Of a stretch of 64,000 nucleotides of DNA, positions 14,761-27,498 are shown in pieces (positions within the stretch are counted from its first letter, which is position 1; the number at the start of each line of letters is the position of its first letter). A program made the translations under genes and the position numbers. The notes beneath the pieces were generated by a model. It had not been told where the DNA came from. It saw nothing but the letters and a program-made list of their open reading frames with translations, and ran no database searches. The stretch covers positions 552,424 through 616,423 of the forward strand of contig NMRB01000103.1 in assembly GCA_002633025.1 (NCBI GenBank), read 5' to 3'. The stretch comes from Notospermus geniculatus. Lineage: Eukaryota > Nemertea > Pilidiophora > Heteronemertea > Lineidae.

Positions 14761-16982
14761 CACCCAATAGAGAGTATGGTTTCTTGTTGTTGTGAAAGGT
14801 GACAGCTATCTACAAGAAGGTGGGGTGACACGCACTTGTAAACTGGAAACATTACTCTAAACACTGTTGACCGATTTACAAGATTACCTTCATCATATTG
14901 TTTAGTTATTTCCACCTGTGGCCAAAAAGGAACCTTAGAATTTCTCGGCTAGTTTCTCATCTCTGCATGCTTGCATACTACACTCATAAAAACTGACCCC
15001 ACTCAGATGAAATACCAATGTCAACAAAAACCTGAGTTATGGGCTAAATCAGGCGATTTCATCTAACAACTGTTTAAGATCACTTCTTGCATTTTTCTTT
15101 AGGTGCAAGTAAATAGGGTGATGTCAGGCATATTCTTATCTTGTGGCTTAAAAAACGACAGAAAAACATTGGGTATGCATTACCTGCAAGAAATGATTAA
15201 ACGGAGAGGTGGTATTACCTGCAGATGCTTCTGTGTATGTTTTCTTTCCAGTATGTCAGACTATCGGTAAAAAATTACCGCTTTTTGCTTCTAATCACTA
15301 GTCATAGCTGGCTGGTGTAGAAATATGTTAGCAGTGTGTATTCGGCCCAAATGTTTGGAAGCAGGCTGCTGGTTTTGTTCCATGCTGTTCAAGGAATGAT
15401 TTTTACACGGTTTGTTTGTGGTTACACAGTAATTTTCAGTAAGCTTAGGTTGAAGTAAGAGTACAGGATGATACTACAGCATCCAGCAGATATACACAGT
15501 AGCTGGTTATGATTCCCGACTGGAGAGGAGGTTAAATGGATGCTAACTACTTCCAGATATCTGGTTTGATTACCTGTTAAAAAGACAGTGAATGCGGGTG
15601 GGGACGGAAAAACCCGAGACCATACCTTCAGGTTTGTGATTTGATGTTTCACAGATATGAAGGTGTTTTGATGTTGAAAAATTTTGTAAACACAGAAAAA
15701 ATGGTTGTCCTGTCTGAATCGATGGTGGTAAACCATAGTTCGTCTAATAATCTTTATCTTCACTGCCTGTTGTGAGGCCACAGGGAGCAAAAATTGTGTG
15801 TGGAAACTCTGGGTGCCATCCTGAAATTGATGTCGGTGTGAATATCGCCAGCTCGTAACCTTTGGTGAATTCAACTTCAGGTGGTACCCTGTTGTATCCA
15901 TAGAGATACAACGATACAACGATATTTAAAAATTTGATCATGAGGAAATTTGACACTAAGGCATCAGAGATTGATTGCAGTTGTTTGGTTATGCTCTAGG
16001 GCATCAGTTCAATTTATTTCTTCTAAAAGATAGGTTACCGAATGCTAGGTTATCGATTTGTTTTGCAGGTTTTGAAATGGATGGAAAATTGTAGTTTTTC
16101 GCTAATAAGTTTTTTAAAAACAAAAGCTCAGTATTTTGCTGCGATAATAGATTCGTTATTTGTTTCTGATCATTTGCCAAGAGGCATTTAGAATTCAAGT
16201 TTATCGCTTTCCTGCAAAAATATCTTTCAATTTTGCAACTCGGTGCTGTGAATCCTGTGAATTTCACGGACAAGGTTGTGGTGACAGAGAAACTCTCCAA
16301 GAATAGCTCATATGTGGTAACTTACCGTCCAGTTCAGAACAGTCTGCTCAAATCTTCAAATGATGACCGAATAGAATAGAATAGAATAGAAGTGAATCAG
16401 AAAAGAGAGCTGAAGTCACTCAAAGCTGATTCAGAAGCTATCTCTGGCTGGAATCTGGAAGCAATGATATTGACGATGAAAAATGGGGAAAAGTTGTTGA
16501 AACTGCCATCGTGACCTGTGCCTGTCTGGCTGTCTTATCAAACCTTGATAGCTGTTGAGTTTGTACTCTCCAAGTACCACTCTATCATACTTATCCTTCA
16601 AACCACTTGAGCAAAACACCCCAATGTTCTGCTGACAGCCAACAAGTGCTCTACTAGCATACCTCCATCTTGCTAAACTAGTCAAGTGGTGTATTATAGG
16701 CCCAACTGAAAGTCAGACTGACACATGGTATTGTTATGTTAGAAGAGATCATATTCTTCTTTATCAACCACATACAGATCTGTGCCTGAGCCAAATCCAT
16801 CCCACGAGGAGGAAATTTTTCGGTGTGGATGGATGGACAAAAAACATTTTCTTCCTTCAGTGCTCCTTCTAAAATGGTGTTGCCTTATGTGGAGGCGTGA
16901 GTTCGAATCTCGGTACTGTCGAGGCAAGTGACCAGCGTAGCAAACCTATCACTTCCTTCTAAAATAGCAGTGATGTTCAATT

Positions 16983-17250
16983 CTTCTTCCTTTAACTACA
17001 TGTAAACCATGTTTATCTTCGCAGCCTCGGTAGTCTTGCAGCCTCGGTAGTCTTCTTCCTTTAACTACATGTAAACCATGTTTATCTTCATAGCCTCGGT
17101 AGTCTTGCAGCCTCGGTAGTCTTCTTCCTTTAACTACATGTAAACCATGTTTATCTTCGCAGCCTCGGTAGTCTTGCAGCCTCGGTAGTCTTCTTCCTTT
17201 AACTACATGTAAACCATGTTTATCTTCGTAGCCTCGGTAGTCTTGCCTTC
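16983..17250. repeat. Minisatellite, 69-bp unit, four copies
   Basis: Units start at 16983, 17052, 17121 and 17190. Each has CTTCTTCCTTTAACTACATG, TAAACCATGTTTATCTTC, then two short GCAGCCTCGGTAGTCTT repeats, giving a nested repeat. The copies are almost identical, which indicates recent expansion. Confidence 0.95.
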
Positions 17251-17718
17251 AGCCATGTTACTTCTCTCAGCCTTTGTTTTGTTGCTTAAACTCTGAGTAG
17301 ATTTGCCTTCAGCCAAGTGTCTTGTCACACCCTTCTCTTGCTGAAGTATTACAAGGCCTTGCCTTGAACCGCGTTTTACCTGTCCTTGGTTTTCAACTGG
17401 AGGCTTGGCTTATCTATGGCCTTCTATCTCCAACCCCGCAGCCTTTACCCAATGCTTTCCATTGCTGAACATTTCATATGCATTGCATTCAATCATAGGG
17501 CAAGGTCAGAGCCATTCTCAGCTCTAGATGAGGTGTTGATCTGGTGGTAATAGAATTATCTGTGGTTAGTGATAAACCACATGTAGATAGAATTCCTGGC
17601 ATAACCTTGATTTCCCTTGATTGCCTTCTTGTCGGTTTATGGATCTCAGCATTTGTACCAGAAGATGAGGCCTGGATATCTGTTGTTGTTGAAGGACACA
17701 TTCCCACTTCCAATCTAT

Positions 17719-17989
17719 TGTACAGTACGTTGCACAATTGACCTCCCTTCCTCGCCGTGCACCATCTGTGTACCATATGCAGCGTCATCCTCGTATCTTG
17801 CGCGGACGTCACGCGCCGTCATGGAAGGCACGCAGTGAAGACGTAACGTCATTCACCTGTGGTGCGTGGACGTTATGCAACAGACGCGTGATGCACCCGT
17901 ACCATACGCGATGAACTGAAGCATACCTTCCGCGTCACATCCGCGGAAGGTACGCGGATTTAGGGAGGTCAATTGTGCAACGTACTGTA
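17719..17989. mobile_element. Inverted-repeat MITE, TA-flanked (CAGTACGTTGCACAATTGAC family)
   Basis: Terminal inverted repeats of about 28 bases, CAGTACGTTGCACAATTGAC followed by CTCCCT, face each other with TA outside. The interior is rich in CGCG/ACGT words and carries no frame. The termini resemble those of the elements at 56711 and 61720. Confidence 0.88.
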
Positions 17990-18860
17990 GCTGCACATGT
18001 ACCATGTACTGAAGCATTGATGCCGATGATTTCCGCAGTATAGGTTTGTTTTCACAAAATACCCACGAATAGTACGTGCTTGTACACTAGCACCCACTCA
18101 CTTCTCCACTTATGTCAGTGTTCAGCTGGAACAGCCGGTCCACTACAAACATACATTGAAATTAGGATTTTTTCCAGCACAGCCAAACCAGCGCAATCAA
18201 TCGTGCTTGATATAAATTAGTATTAGTGGCCTATAGAGAATGCTTTTCTCGCTAACGCGGCAGTTTGATTATAATTATAGAGATGAATTACCGTAATGGG
18301 GGCTTCATTACGGAGAGGTTACAGAACTAGTCCCCCTAGTCTAGGACTGGTCCCTAAGTGGTAAATGCCATTGTAGGAGTACATCAAGGAAATTGCTATT
18401 TGTGACTAATTTTCTAATTTCATTGGCGGTCTGCTACATGTCAGTATGGATCATTATGTAGTGTACACTGTGATGTGATGGTGGTGGTATGATGCTGGTA
18501 GTGAGTAATCTGGTATATGGATATGCTGACTTTGTCCTGGATGTGTAGTTCTAATGGTGGGTTCTGCAGCATCTATAGCAGGTAGGAGGTGTGGTTGGAG
18601 AATATGATCTGCTTATGTATGGTCATTCTGAGACATAGAGTACACCAGCACTATAAGTCTGCCAACATCAAAGATGTAGGCTATGGTGATGGCTAAAATA
18701 TCAGACGCTGTACTTTGTCAAGGAGCCTAGCAACCTCCTTGATCCTGTCATGTGTTGGACCTCAGTGCACTGTTCACCATTGTTTTGCTTCCTTACAGCT
18801 TGCACCATAAAAGCGATTGTCCTTTCCGTTCCTACAGCTGAATTACACACATAATTGCCA

Positions 18861-19095
18861 TTTAGACGACAAGCCAAAAACCACATTCAGATTCAATCCG
18901 ATTGGATCCAATTGACCCGCATCGGGTCTCATTTGCCTTTAGACAAGATTTGAATGTGGTCCAATGCGGTCCAATGTGGATTCGGGACTATTTTAAATCC
19001 ACGTTGAACCGCATTGGGTAGCGTTTACATGCAAGAGTTTTGAACCACAATCGGATTCAATCGGATCGCATGTGGATTTTTGCCTGTCGTCTAAA
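18861..19095. mobile_element. Inverted-repeat element, ~45-bp arms (TTTAGACGACAAGCC)
   Basis: The left arm TTTAGACGACAAGCCAAAAA, continuing into CCACATTCAGATTCAATCCG, pairs imperfectly with the right arm ending TGCCTGTCGTCTAAA. Between the arms are degenerate repeats of AATGTGGTCCAATGCGGTCC. There is no coding content, and the target duplication is not clear. Confidence 0.8.
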
Positions 19096-20302
19096 CGACC
19101 CTAGGGAGAAAACTCCCTCATGGAGAGGTGCCTTTACAGGGCCTTTGTTAGGTATGCATATTTAGGACCTCTTTATTCTTCAGGCTTGTGGCACCGGAAG
19201 GTGGTTTGTTCCTGGTGTTGGTTGATCATGAAAAGGAAAGAAAAGACTCCACAATGTGGTTTTGACACAATTTCTTCTGAGTGAGGTATACTTGCTTAGA
19301 TTGTTGTTACATTTGACAATGTTTTTATGGAGTGAGGAAGTGATATATTCAAATGAATTGACGACAGACAAATAATATGTAATTGACTTGAACTTCTTTA
19401 TAAAAAAAATTTATTCAAGACTGGCTGGAGTGTTTCACATTGAAAAAAAATGTATGATTTTAATTGATATGATCAAAGTATAATGAAATATTTCTGATTT
19501 TAATTGATATGGTCAAAGTGTAATGAAATAATTATCTGCTGTACTTGTTTGCATTCTGTCATCAACGCCAGGACTTGACTCTCTTTTTTGCGCCTGCTAC
19601 AAGTGTGTGTACTCTTTGAAAGTACCTCCTGAGGATAAGGCAAAAACTGCACATTCCTACTTCGTCTGTTCTGGAAATTACTGGTGGAAAAAACCTGAAG
19701 TGTGGCTCTGACAAAAACTCATCTGACTGACTTGAATATGTAGTACCGATGACATGACATAAAAAGGAGACATGCGGTAATCAATCTTTCTTGACCTTTG
19801 CTATTGAACCGCTGCCAACTTGTCAGTAATGCAAAAACTGGACTAATTCGTTAGATTTTCTTATCAGGGGGGTCACACGAAACAGCAAGTTGTATTGCAG
19901 AGGTCATGGGTTAACAACTCAAATAATCATGGATAGCTTACAACTAATTACGATTAAATTGGTTGTAACGAGTCCTTGTAAACTACTCTTGTTGAGATGA
20001 TTGATAACTGTTTGACATACAATTTACATAGGCCTCCTACCGTGATGGAGTGGGCCTGGTAAGTTGGAGGTAGACAAGTTTTTTGATGCCAGGTAAAAAT
20101 CCCCCTCCCCCAAAAAGAGTTATGTGTTGTGGCTTGAGTCGTCTCTCATCTGGTATTTCTGTGCTTTGTACTGAGTCATCATTGATGTCAATGTCAGCTT
20201 CTCTAAATGATTCACAACTTTCCCCCTCTTATCAAATGATGCGACCTTTGCCAAGTAATGGAGGTTAGAAAGGCAACATTAAGTTGTATGAAAGTTAAAT
20301 GG

Positions 20303-20333
20303 CATCAAAAATAGATAATATCTATTTTTGATG
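20303..20333. repeat. Perfect short palindrome (CATCAAAAATAGATA)
   Basis: A 31-nt palindrome with 15-base arms and a single unpaired central base. Function unknown; it could form a cruciform or bind a dimeric factor. Confidence 0.8.
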
Positions 20334-21220
20334 GCATGCTATTGTGTTGTAGGATGAACTGCTGTGAAAATGCCAATAAGCAAAGGATGACCTTCCATGC
20401 TCCTTAGATAGCAGTACCATATTTTGAAATGGTGTCGAAATGAAAACCCCAGATGTAGGCAGAAAGAAAGAGGGGAGTCGGGGCAGGAATTATGGGGACA
20501 CATTGTCACCCTCGGTTCCCAAGGAGGTTGGCTCAGAAAGGGTTAACTTGCCCACAAGCAGGAGGTGCTGCCTTGAGTGCTTGTGGTGCAGCAATCACTT
20601 GACTTCAGAAGGAACTGGGTGTCATACCACTCGATATCAACACACCAAAATGCTATAAATTCTATCAGCTAAATATTACCTCGTCTCAAAAAATAACTAG
20701 ATATTGTTTCATAAAACAGCAAAACCTGTGTCAATATTTTGCAGAATATCAAGATATGTTATCATAAGAATTGCTGCTATCATGAATAACATTTGGGATG
20801 CTAGAATGATAAACTTGAGCTAATGCTAATCCAGATATTAATGATAGCTATTTGCGAACATCCCTGCCACAAGCACCAGTTAAAAGAGTTAGCAGGTCTT
20901 GAATTTCATTTGGTAAAGCTCACCTAAAAATATAACTCTGTAAGTAATTCGAATACAGATTGTACTAAATGAACTCTACTTCTAGGTCAGCATTAAACTT
21001 ACATTTCACTTTTTTGCATGCATTATTTTTTCATCACTGTCCCGTGGATAATTATCTGGCTGATAATTGATGTATTTTGCTCCATACCAAATTTATCACC
21101 AGTGTAATTGTCTAATCAAAAAACAGATATTCTCTTCGACATTTACTAAAATTATAGGTTTGATGATTGGAATTAACAAAGAAAAAACTCAGAAAAAGTG
21201 GATAAATGTGATAGTGCTTG

Positions 21221-21520
21221 TTGGCAGTAAGGTGATGTAGTGGTTCCAGACTCATGGCTATGTTGTGTTGCTACTTGCAGTTGGGTGATGTAGTGGTTCT
21301 GGGCCCATGCCTGTGGTATTCTGCTATTTGCTGTAGGGTGATGCAGTGGTTCTGGACTCATGCATGTGTTACACTGCTACTTGTAGTAAGGTGATGTTGT
21401 GGTTTTGGACTCATGCCTGTGTTGTGCTGCTACTTGCAGTCGGGTGATGTGGTGGTTCTGGACTCATGCCTGTGTTATGCTGCTACTTGCAATACGGTGA
21501 TGTGGTGGTTCTGGTGTGCC
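21221..21520. repeat. Minisatellite, ~58-60-bp unit
   Basis: Five diverged units with GGTGATGTRGTGGTTCTGG, ACTCATGCCTGTGTT, TGCTGCTACTTGCAGT. Open frames across it are by-products. Confidence 0.9.
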
Positions 21521-22051
21521 GTTGAAGGGTTATGTTGTTAATTAGCTTGTAGAACAATACAGCACATCAGTTGTAATGACAATCATCATAACAGACATCG
21601 TCTGTCATAACTGCCACTCGAACCTATTGAATATTGTAATTACATGCATGATTACAAGTGTTTAAACAACCAAATGAGGGTGGATAATGGTAAATGACTG
21701 TCAGACTGATGAGGTTGTCAGACCTGGGAATTTTGCCCATTCTCAAATGAGTGGACAATTACAGATAGCAGTTGCGCTCAATTATATTCTTCTTGGCAAT
21801 GATGATAAGTACAAATAGATGTAGGCCTATAGGTACTTTTCCACCATGATGTGTACCCACTTGTGGAGCCCATTAGCTATGCCTGGGAAAAAATCTTCTT
21901 CAGTGATCAACCCAGATCTGGACAGTTTGCAGTTTCTTCTTCTCGATGGACATAATTGAAGCCACTTTGGCACATTCTATAAGGACAAAGCCTGGGATTT
22001 AGATATCATTGAGGCATAAACTGATGCTTTAAAAGAGGACAAGTTCGCCAA

Positions 22052-22288
22052 ATTTCCAAAATAGAGCACAAAAAACGACACACAAAATGATAGTATAAGT
22101 CAAATCGTCTCCGAATTTTGCCAATTTTTGACCCCAAGCGGGGTCTTCCTCAGGCACTTTCTAGTACAGATCCCAGAAGCTTCACTTCTGGGATTACGTC
22201 TGGGGTCTCTACTAGAAAGTGCCTGAGGAAGACCCCGATTGGGGTCGAAAATTGGCAAAATTCGGAGACGACTTGACTTATACTATCA
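22052..22288. mobile_element. Foldback element A1 with 13-bp target-site duplication
   Basis: ACAAGTTCGCCAA occurs at 22039-22051 and again at 22289-22301, directly flanking 237 bp. The insertion starts with a single-stranded lead containing AGCACAAAAA and GACACACAAAATGA. It then folds into a long hairpin: the left arm (22089-22165) and right arm (22212-22287) are nearly perfect complements around an inner ATCCCAGAAG/CTTCTGGGAT hairpin. A duplication of this length points to target-primed retro-insertion rather than a DNA transposon. Confidence 0.85.
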
Positions 22289-23481
22289 ACAAGTTCGCCA
22301 AGTGTAGATATCTGTTGACTAAATAATGGTTAATGTTTCACATTTTCCAGTGGGATTTTCTGTCATCTTGATATCGGTACCCTCCTCTTTTTAACCTTTA
22401 AACCTTCAAAGTCGCCTCCTCATTTTCTGCTACTTCTTTTATATACTCTGGACAAAACATTTCGATGTTTATGTCGAACATGATGAAGCGTATAATTTAC
22501 AAAGCAGTCATTAAGTTTTTCTTCTTCAATCTGATTGTTCTGTCATAAATATGAACGTTTTTCTCCACGATTGATCTCTGAGCAATCATGTAGTTATGGC
22601 TATTCATGAATGTTGAACTGGTAGTTTGTTAAAATACCCCCCTGGCAGTTATGAAGATACCAATCAAAAATGAAACACTCTTGTGAAATTTGACCCCCGT
22701 AATAACAATGCGTGTCGACCCAATATAATCGTGATCCAAAAACATTCTGAATAGCATAGAATTACAGACAAACATGTATTTTTGTTGGTAAGTGTTAGCA
22801 GAAAAACATTAACATAGGTTAATCATATAGTGTCACTTAACCTTCCTCTAGATGCTTGGAGCTAAAGGGTGTGTCCTGAAGCCTTTTGTAATCGACTTTA
22901 TTATTAAATATCATAGTCTCTAATGTCATGTTTATTGCTGTGATCAGAGCTAGTCACAATTTTAATTTGCTTTCCATGGGTGTTTTCGGCTATTGTTACA
23001 CTCGGATTTTTTAAAACGTATATCTTTTTATTTCGTGGTGAATTGCGGAGGTCTTTTAGAGCAATCGTTTTTCAACATTTTCGCATGGGTGTGATAGGTG
23101 GATATAGTTAGCATCAATCAAGTGGTCTTATTTCAGCTTGATCAGGTTGCATACTTCATCTACTTTATTCTCTATGATTATTTTCAATTTAAAGCTTGTA
23201 TTCAGTTCTAGGCATTCTGAAGTGCTATTGATTGATGTATTATGTGATGCACTGAAAGTAAATACACCTGTTTATGATGTGCAAGCGTTATTCATATTGA
23301 CATGGTTGTGAACAAACAGCAACTGTGCTGAAATTTTCCTACTTGTTGGTCAAGAGACCTGTCCATATTTACCCTCTTCGCACAGCACACTTGATAAAAA
23401 ATGGGTCAAGTTTCCCCATCAATATTATGAGCAGAAAAAGCTTCCACGTGTCAGAATTCAGCATCATTGTTAGGCCTTTTC

Positions 23482-23990
23482 CTTTGTGATCCAGGATTCA
23501 GCATCCTGTGTCCAGGTTTCTCAACATCTCCATCTGAAAAAAAAAGTGTCAGGATTCAGTGTCATTCCTGTCTGCCTGTTCACAACATCCTCATCACGTC
23601 AGGATTATGTCATTCCTGTCCACCTGTTCACAACATCCTCATCACAACATCCTCATCACATCAGGATTCAGCGTTACTCCTGTCTGCCTGTTCAGAACAT
23701 CCTCATCATGTCAGGAATCAGTGTCATTCCCATCTGCCTGTTCACAACATCCTCATCATGTCAGGAATCAGTGTCATTCCTGTCTGCCTGTTCACAACAT
23801 TCTCATCAGGTCAGGATTCAGTGTCATTCCTATCTGCCTGTTCACAACATCCTCATCACGTCAGGATTCAGTGTCATTCCTCTTTGCCTGTTCACAACAT
23901 CCTCATCACCTCAGGATTCAGTGTCATTCCTGTCTGCCTGCTCACAATATCCTCATCACATCATTGTCATTCCTCTGTGCCTGTTGGACA
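23482..23990. repeat. Minisatellite, ~50-bp unit, about ten copies
   Basis: Units combine GTCAGGATTCAGTGTCATTC, CTGTCTGCCTG and TTCACAACATCCTCATCA. All three + frames are open for 170-205 codons because the unit contains no stop and its length is not a multiple of three. This is an artefact, not coding. Confidence 0.93.
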
Positions 23991-26965
23991 ACATTGGTTA
24001 GAATTCATTGGAATGTGCTTGCTACAAGTTTCACTTTCCTGTATCTTTTTCAAGGGGTCATCTTGTTTTCACATTTCCACGTAACATCCATGGTTGTGCT
24101 GTGGGCAGCACCAGCAGGTTTCATGAACTTTGCCTGAAAAAATCTCACATTCCCACACCAGTCTGTGGACTGCTGGTGCCAGTATGACATGCACTGGGGA
24201 TTGACTTCCAGAAATATAATGAAGTCATGAATGACGATATCATTGCCTAATACAAAACGGTCACCCTTTGCTGGAAGGGCTACCAATTCAGAACTGATTT
24301 GGGAATGAAGCCTTTGCTCAACTTTGGGGTACCGGTACTGAGGTGCCTTTTCAATGAAGATCCACTACCCCAGCCAATTTGACATCGTGATCTAAACCAA
24401 GTGCATTACTGTTCCCTCTAGTGTGTGCTCCCCCACAACGTGATCAGCCGAGAGAAATCATTCCAATAAAATTGTGTAGGGCAAGCGTGTTGACTAATCT
24501 AAAGGATATTCCAATGGGATGGCCTGATTATGGGTTTCATTTTGCTCAACCTGGGCTGGGATAAGGGGGATATCAGACAGCAGGCAAGTGTTTAGGTATT
24601 CATTACATGGGATTACTTGGCGAACTCTGGAGACACAGGGGGAGGATTGATCATTGATGATATGTGTGCTGCGTCTTGGTCGGCGACAGTTGCTGGAATG
24701 CAGAAAAATGAGAATGACTTTCATCATGTACATGGTGTTATTTTGTTGCGCCTTTCGGTCAGGTACTTTCCTCTGCATTCCCAAATTACCTATTGTGAAT
24801 GCCATATTTCTTTTGGAACATAGCTTCCTTTACCATCTCAAATTCCTAAATACCGGTACTCTCATTTGCATAATGCTACAGAAGCTGGTACTAAAGCTTG
24901 TTGGAGTGCGCGCTTCTGGACTTGAATGACTCAGACTTCTACTATTCTGACAAAATACATGAAACTTTTCACTGCTTGTACCAACTGACGCCTCCCTAAA
25001 TACTCTTCATGCCACTTTCAACAAAAAATCTCCAGTGTCAGAGAGACAAAACGTTGAGCTTTTCAAAGATCGTCTCATGTTCTCGCTGCAGCAGTTTCAG
25101 GTTGAAAGTGGGTCGTAGTCCACGTCGCCTCTTGTTCGTGACAACGTCATAAGTCCTGGCGTAAGCCGTTCCTCCTCCCTGTTTTCAAATGTACCCCCTT
25201 GACATTGGAGGCATCTTTTTTCAGAACTTGTTATTGCTGGAGCGTTCAGTCTCAAATTGCATTGTAATGAATATCTGTTCATCCTACCTAGTTCTTTTAA
25301 CCATCCATTTGGCTTTGTTTCAAAGTTTTAAAAAATGCTCGTAAAAACTTGGCAATCTTTTGTTATTTCTATATCTTTTCATGTTCCTTGATAGTCTTGA
25401 GTTGTGAAGAGTTATTTTTCCCGTCGACATGACCTCTCGAGTTGTTCTTATGAAAGTCTCTCTATAAGCGTTGCATCATGACGCATTTGTTATCGCCTTG
25501 AAAACTCATGACAAGTAAGAGACTACTTTACTTCTCTTCTGCGATAGTTAAGTGCCTAATATTCCGACTTAGAGTGGCTGGTCTCAGGTGTATCACTCTT
25601 TGCATTCGACGTACACCATTTTGTTCTTTTAGCTCTCGAGATCATTCTCTAAAGGAGTCGCTCTCTAACATTCTTTAATACTCTTGTGTTAGTCTGTCGT
25701 TGGATGTCGATGGACCAGGATGAATTTGATGCCCTCTTGTACTAGCCTGTCAGGAAAAATTTTAAAAGAACTCGTTTTCGCATAGTGTAGGCCATCATAT
25801 AGACAGGTTGTTCATGCTGCTTATGTAACTTAAGCGGAGCCGTCTTTGATCTCTGTAGGCCTATACAGGGAGTAACATTACACATAAGCCTTTGACTGTT
25901 AAAAGTTCTTGATCTGGAAATGTCAGGCAGTTTTTGTTGAGCTAAGTGTAAAGAAGTATGCCAGGTGCCTGCAGTAGGATCGGGTTAATAACTAGATAAG
26001 TTAGGGCGACACAGAAGGTATTTAACTTGGGTATTCATAACTAAGTAAACAAGATCGCTAACATAAGCAAAAACATTGTAGGTATTTTTATTATTTATGA
26101 ATGCTTGCCAGACCTATCCTGTGTTTTCCAAGATGTTCTTGGGTATAAAAAGTAGAGCTTTCCACTTGTATGGCCAGGAAATGTATTGGCAGTATCATAT
26201 TGAGTCTGTAACGGTTCTATCAGCCGGTGACACTTGTATGTGTTTTAATATGATTTCATGTCAAGTGGAGTTAGTTATGACAATATTGATATGCATGAAG
26301 TAGAGATGGAATTGCTTATTCAGATGCCAGCGGTGAAATATATACCATCTCGTTGTCTGATAGCACTCGTGGTGAGGTACTGATGGAGAGGCACTTCATA
26401 TGCTCTTGAAATCGGAATATATGAGTTAGGGCAATGAATAGGGTTATATTCAGATGCCTTTCAGTGCCCCCCGATGCTGTGCTAACACCGCGGATTTCTT
26501 TTTGAACCGTTCTGTATAATAACGGATGTTTGGATGAGACGAGGACTGCCAACCGTCACGAGATTTCAGGGATTCTGAAGCATCTAATATTTTTGTGGTT
26601 TTGTCGGACTGGACTTCTCATGGCCTTGTTGATTCAGGAGTGCTGTTTTATTGTGCACATATATTGTCACTTGGAGTAGATTCTTGGATCCTACATTGTG
26701 AAAGCTTATCCAGGTTTGATGAAGTCTTTTATAAGTGGCCCTATATTAGTTTTATCTTAACCCTTTTATGACAGAGGAATTTTGTCGAAATTTCCGAACA
26801 TCAGAATGTTAAAAAAATTATGCCATTTTCATCAGGTTTTGGCCCACATCTAACAAACAAAATGATTGAGAGAGAAACATTTATATTTGGTTTTGATGAC
26901 GTATACGTAGTTTATTTCTTCTACCAGGGCAGTGAGGTTGCTGAAGACAAATCAAGAAGGACATT

Positions 26966-27070
26966 GGCTGGTATTCATAAAAATTAGCAAATGCTAAATG
27001 GCGAGGTCCAATGTAAATGTACTACAAAACTTGAAGTAAAAGCATTTGCTAGCTTTTATGAATATCAGCC
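26966..27070. mobile_element. Short foldback element B1 (ATTCATAAA termini), ATT duplication
   Basis: 105 bp flanked by ATT (26963-26965, 27071-27073). The ends are GGCTGGTATTCATAAAA and its inverse TTTTATGAATATCAGCC, extended by AGCAAATGCT/AGCATTTGCT arms. There is no coding content. Confidence 0.75.
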
Positions 27071-27357
27071 ATTGTCATTGTCATCTGCCCTTCAAAGGGT
27101 TAAGGAGAACTTTGAAGATTGTTGCCAAATATTCATTCCATGTTTAGGCTATCCTGCAGATTGAACTTGACTTGACAGATGAAACTGCTTCAAAAATTTG
27201 TCACTCTCCATGCTGGAGGGGAGGTTTTACTACATTTATCTGGCGGAAGCTGTTACTTGCTCAGGATATCGATGAGTCACGTTGAATTCTCAGGTTGCAT
27301 AAACTTGTGAAAGCTTTTCTGCCGTAAAAGAAGACACTTGTTTCTGGTCAAACAAAA

Positions 27358-27498
27358 ATGGAGGAAGAACTCACAACATCAGAATCCGCTGCTGACAACT
27401 CAACAACTGGCTTTAGCTTCATTGATGATGTCATCTTTCAGATGTTACAATATCTGTTTGAAATTTTCATGGATTTCTTCAGCGCTTTGTTTGACTGA
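27358..27498 (+). CDS. Small ORF of 46 codons with good start context
   Basis: AACAAAAATGG gives A at -3 and G at +4. The peptide begins MEEELTTSESAADNST and ends with a hydrophobic, Phe-rich segment, FQMLQYLFEIFMDFFSALF, then TGA. Its acidic start and hydrophobic end would suit a small membrane-associated peptide, but nothing else supports expression. Confidence 0.15.
   Translation: MEEELTTSESAADNSTTGFSFIDDVIFQMLQYLFEIFMDFFSALFD

Noticed and set aside
15422-15919. 165-codon minus-strand frame
   Set aside because: No recognisable domain, no conserved motif and no splice or promoter context; length alone is not convincing in 64 kb.
23467-24137. Three overlapping + frames of 171-205 codons
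   Set aside because: All come from the 50-bp minisatellite, whose unit has no stop in any frame; repeated HNILITSG-type text is translation of the repeat.
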